Assembly: GCA_039932715.1 (NCBI GenBank)
Contig: JBDTPN010000006.1
Coordinates: 62,001 to 126,000 of the forward strand
Origin: ZC4RG30 sp039932715
GTDB lineage: Bacteria; Pseudomonadota; Gammaproteobacteria; Steroidobacterales; Steroidobacteraceae
Direction of reading: 5' to 3'
Length of the DNA stretch: 64,000 bases
A program made the translations under genes and the position numbers. How positions within the stretch are numbered: position 1 is the first letter of the stretch; each line of letters starts with the position of its first letter. Below, one piece after another: positions 61,660 to 64,000 of the stretch. The notes under the pieces are model-generated. The model was not told where the DNA came from, searched no databases, and saw only the letters and a list, made by a program, of their open reading frames with translations.

Positions 61660-62156
61660 AACGCTTCCATGTGCATCTGTCGGTCGATCGCATTGAACCC
61701 AATGTTCGCTTTTATTCCGCCATGTTCGGCGCCGCGCCGAGCGTGCTCAAGAATGACTACGCCAAATGGATGCTGGACGACCCGAACATCAATTTCGCCA
61801 TTTCCAGCCGCGACGCCTCGCGCGGCCTCAACCACCTGGGGTTCCAGCTGGAGTCAGACAACGAGCTGTACGCGATGGAAGCGCAGCTGCGCGAGGCTGA
61901 CGGCGCTCTCATTGAAGAAATGGATACCGCCTGCTGCTACGCGAAGAGCGACAAGTACTGGGTGACCGATCCCCAGGGCGTTGCGTGGGAGACCTTCCGA
62001 ACGCTGGGCAGCGTGCCGGTGTTCGGGGAGAACAAGGCGGCTGGGGAGTCAGCCTGCTGCACTCCCGAACAAAAGTTCGAAGCCGCTTTGGTACCCCCCG
62101 AAGCCAGCGCGTGCTGCACACCCCGCAAGTCAGCCTCACCCGGCTCCTGCTGTTGA
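61656..62156 (+). CDS. arsI: ArsI-type organoarsenical lyase (CadI family)
   Basis: A 166-residue vicinal-oxygen-chelate protein of the ArsI/CadI family, which in characterised cases splits the C-As bond of trivalent methylarsenicals. Metal ligands are probably His in FHVHLSV, His60 in GLNHLGFQ and Glu112 in AWETF. The vicinal Cys pair is at 93-94 (TACCYAKS). A C-terminal extension adds three more CC pairs (SACCTPEQ, SACCTPRK and the final SCC), which could bind arsenite. It is coupled to arsR by an ATGA overlap. Confidence 0.83.
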   Translation: MKRFHVHLSVDRIEPNVRFYSAMFGAAPSVLKNDYAKWMLDDPNINFAISSRDASRGLNHLGFQLESDNELYAMEAQLREADGALIEEMDTACCYAKSDKYWVTDPQGVAWETFRTLGSVPVFGENKAAGESACCTPEQKFEAALVPPEASACCTPRKSASPGSCC

Positions 62157-62175
62157 CACGGCAACAGGTCGTCTG

Positions 62176-62655
62176 ATGAACATCCTGTTCCTGTGCACGG
62201 GGAACTCCTGCCGCTCGATTCTGGCGGAAGCCACCTTCAATCACCTGGCTCCAGCCGGATGGCGGGCCATGAGCGCCGGCAGCAAGCCCACCGGTCAGGT
62301 CCATCCGCGGTCGCTGGCGCTATTGAAACGCGAAGGCATTGCGACTGCGGGCTATCACAGCAAGTCGTGGGACGATCTGCCGACAACGCCGGACGTCGTC
62401 GTGACGGTCTGCGCAAGTGCTGCTGGAGAAACCTGCCCTGCATATCTCGGCCCCGCTGTTCGCACGCACTGGGGTGTCGATGATCCCGCGCATGCAACGG
62501 GATCCGATGCGCAGATCGATGCCGAATTTGCGCGAGCGTATCGGACACTGCGCGCAAGAATCGAAGCTTTTCTGGCGCTGCCTCTCGAGAGGCTCGAGGC
62601 CGAAAGGCCCCGACTGAAGGCAGAGCTGGATCGCATCGGCACAACAGTCACCTGA
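62176..62655 (+). CDS. arsC: Arsenate reductase, low-molecular-weight phosphatase type
   Basis: A 159-residue ArsC. The phosphate-binding loop CTGNSCRS begins at Cys7 and includes Arg13. Further Cys residues in VTVCASAAGETCPAYLG and the DDPAHAT segment match the thioredoxin-type arsenate reductases. It reduces As(V) to As(III) for export by Acr3. It begins 19 bp after arsI and is complete. Confidence 0.85.
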   Translation: MNILFLCTGNSCRSILAEATFNHLAPAGWRAMSAGSKPTGQVHPRSLALLKREGIATAGYHSKSWDDLPTTPDVVVTVCASAAGETCPAYLGPAVRTHWGVDDPAHATGSDAQIDAEFARAYRTLRARIEAFLALPLERLEAERPRLKAELDRIGTTVT

Positions 62656-62672
62656 CAGCAGGACCGAAAATC

Positions 62673-62950
62673 ATGGAACCCCCCTACAACACCCTTTTTC
62701 TCTGCACCGGCAACCTGCGCAGCAAGTCCTGGAACGAGTCTGCCCAGCCTGGCCAGGCCAGCCAATGACCGCGCACGGGAGAATGCCCGACCCGGCCGCG
62801 GTCCAAGGAACCGAGGCTGAACGGATAGAAACGTTCCAGCAGGCGTTCCGCTCGCTGGAGCGCCGGTTCGGCATTTTCACTTGCCTGCCTATCGCATCAC
62901 TCGACAGCCTCGCACTGGCGAACCGCCTGCACGAAATCGGCAAGAGCTGA
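62673..62950 (+). pseudogene. Decayed second arsC with internal deletion and frameshift
   Basis: The 5' piece (ATG at 62673) gives MEPPYNTLFLCTGNLRSKSW and then stops at 62768. The 3' piece, in another frame that reads from about 62732 to 62950, gives ERVCPAWPGQPMTAH then GRMPDPAAVQGTEAE and a normal ArsC tail (LERRFGIFTCLPIASLDSL). Together these are the two ends of a low-molecular-weight ArsC similar to but distinct from the gene upstream. Roughly 60-70 central residues and the frame are lost at about 62715-62732. It should not make active enzyme. The arsC at 62176 is intact. Confidence 0.75.
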
Positions 62951-62953
62951 ACC

Positions 62954-63979
62954 ATGTCCACCTTTGAACGCTATCTGACCCTCTGGGTGGCCCTTTGCAT
63001 TGTCGTAGGCATTGGCCTGGGCCATGTGATACCCGCTGTATTCCAGGCCATCGGATCCGCAGAGATCGCCAAGGTTAATCTGCCCGTGGCACTGCTGATC
63101 TGGCTGATGATTATTCCGATGCTGCTGAGGATTGACTTCGCCGCGTTGGGCGAAGTCCGCCGCCATTGGCGTGGTATCGGTGTAACGCTGTTCGTGAACT
63201 GGGCGATCAAGCCCTTTTCAATGGCGTTGCTGGCGGCATTCTTCATCGGCCACCTCTTCCGGCCCTGGCTGCCCGCCGAGCAGATTCCTTCCTACACGGC
63301 GGGGCTCATTCTGCTTGCTGCCGCGCCTTGCACGGCGATGGTGTTCGTGTGGAGCCGGCTCACCAACGGGCATCCGTTGTTCACGCTTTCGCAGGTCGCA
63401 CTCAACGACGCCATCATGGTGTTTGCGTTTGCACCCATCGTGGCGCTGCTGCTGGGCATCTCGTCCATCGTGGTGCCCTGGGAAACACTGATCACCTCGG
63501 TGGTGCTGTACATCCTCGTGCCGGTGATCCTGGCGCAACTCTGGCGCCGTTGGCTGCTGCGGCGCGGACAATCGAATCTCGCGGCCACCCTGAAGCGCAT
63601 CGGCCCCTGGTCAATCGGCGCACTACTGGCCACGCTGGTGCTGCTGTTCGCCTTTCAGGGCGAGGCAATCATCCGGCAGCCAGTGGTGATCGCGCTGTTG
63701 GCCGTGCCGATCCTGATCCAGGTGCTGATGAACTCTAGTCTCGCTTATTGGCTGAATAGAGTCGTGGGCGAACCGCATGAGATTGCTTGTCCGTCGGCAC
63801 TCATTGGCGCCAGCAACTTCTTTGAACTGGCCGTGGCTGCAGCAATCAGTCTGTTCGGATTCGAATCCGGCGCGGCGCTGGCCACTGTTGTGGGTGTACT
63901 GATCGAGGTGCCAGTAATGCTGCTCGTCGTGCGCGTCGTCAACCGCAGCAAAGGCTGGTACGAACGACGGCCAGCATGA
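62954..63979 (+). CDS. acr3: Arsenite efflux transporter Acr3
   Basis: A 341-residue ten-helix permease of the BASS superfamily. The conserved Cys126 in AAAPCTAMVFVWS and the helix with SNFFELAVAAAISLFG match Acr3 proteins that expel As(III) by exchange with protons. It starts 3 bp after the arsC remnant, so before decay the two were probably coupled. The end at 63979 is intact; only 21 bases follow in the window. Confidence 0.88.
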   Translation: MSTFERYLTLWVALCIVVGIGLGHVIPAVFQAIGSAEIAKVNLPVALLIWLMIIPMLLRIDFAALGEVRRHWRGIGVTLFVNWAIKPFSMALLAAFFIGHLFRPWLPAEQIPSYTAGLILLAAAPCTAMVFVWSRLTNGHPLFTLSQVALNDAIMVFAFAPIVALLLGISSIVVPWETLITSVVLYILVPVILAQLWRRWLLRRGQSNLAATLKRIGPWSIGALLATLVLLFAFQGEAIIRQPVVIALLAVPILIQVLMNSSLAYWLNRVVGEPHEIACPSALIGASNFFELAVAAAISLFGFESGAALATVVGVLIEVPVMLLVVRVVNRSKGWYERRPA

Positions 63980-64000
63980 CACTGCGCGCGGTTGTAGGCG

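Noticed and set aside
1..64000. Search for CRISPR arrays, tRNA or rRNA genes and insertion sequences
   Set aside because: No regularly spaced repeats, cloverleaf-like sequence, rRNA blocks or transposase motifs were seen by eye.

Overview
The window is GC-rich, densely coding chromosomal DNA from a Gram-negative proteobacterium. Lipoprotein-like and exported proteins, a TonB-dependent receptor, diheme cytochromes c, an azurin-like cupredoxin, a Kdp system and an FMN riboswitch all point that way. The mix of tannase-type esterase, cytochrome c-PQQ dehydrogenase, DUF6152, GlcG/HbpS, sucrose phosphorylase and hydroxypyruvate-isomerase-like proteins suggests a gammaproteobacterium near the Steroidobacteraceae/Nevskiales. 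That placement is inference from gene content only. I saw no rRNA, tRNA, CRISPR array, insertion sequence or phage gene.

Layout. 1-4977: periplasmic redox and sugar-acid genes (a window-edge carboxypeptidase-regulatory-like protein, a Tat-exported xylose-isomerase-like protein, a cytochrome c-PQQ dehydrogenase, a CxxCH protein, a small exported protein and an azurin-like protein). 5030-10102: response regulator, sensor kinase and GH15 glucoamylase-like enzyme in one tightly coupled operon. 10243-15682: a band-7 protein and its partner, then exported proteins and a tannase-family esterase. 15794-20614: a sucrose module in which a LacI regulator, sucrose phosphorylase and MFS transporter face a ROK fructokinase across a perfect 12-bp LacI-type operator. 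20599-24444: DUF3237, a riboswitch-controlled lumazine synthase and a CopA-type ATPase. 24581-33789: TonB receptor, DUF3108, a decayed patch with two gene remnants, GlcG-like, the UPF0210/UPF0237 pair, and CoA-transferase plus thiolase. 33948-37991: carboxylesterase, RNB exoribonuclease and LOG-family hydrolase.

38034-52299 reads as a low-oxygen/stress island: a cation P-type ATPase, EF-hand protein, two diheme cytochromes c, an Acg-type nitroreductase, a PAS hybrid kinase, a FixL/FixJ pair in which FixL keeps the heme-pocket residues, two tandem universal stress proteins, an MgtC/DUF4010 protein, a PduL phosphotransacylase and a triple-BON protein. A short motif around AAATRCGTA, related to the published FixJ core GTAMGTAG, lies 60-110 bp upstream of several of these genes. 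The gene set recalls the mycobacterial DosR regulon and the Burkholderia low-oxygen-activated locus.

52411-60483 is a complete kdp locus (small membrane ORF, kdpF, A, B, C, D, E). 60812-63979 holds an OsmC-like protein and an arsenic operon (arsR, arsI, arsC, a decayed second arsC, acr3).
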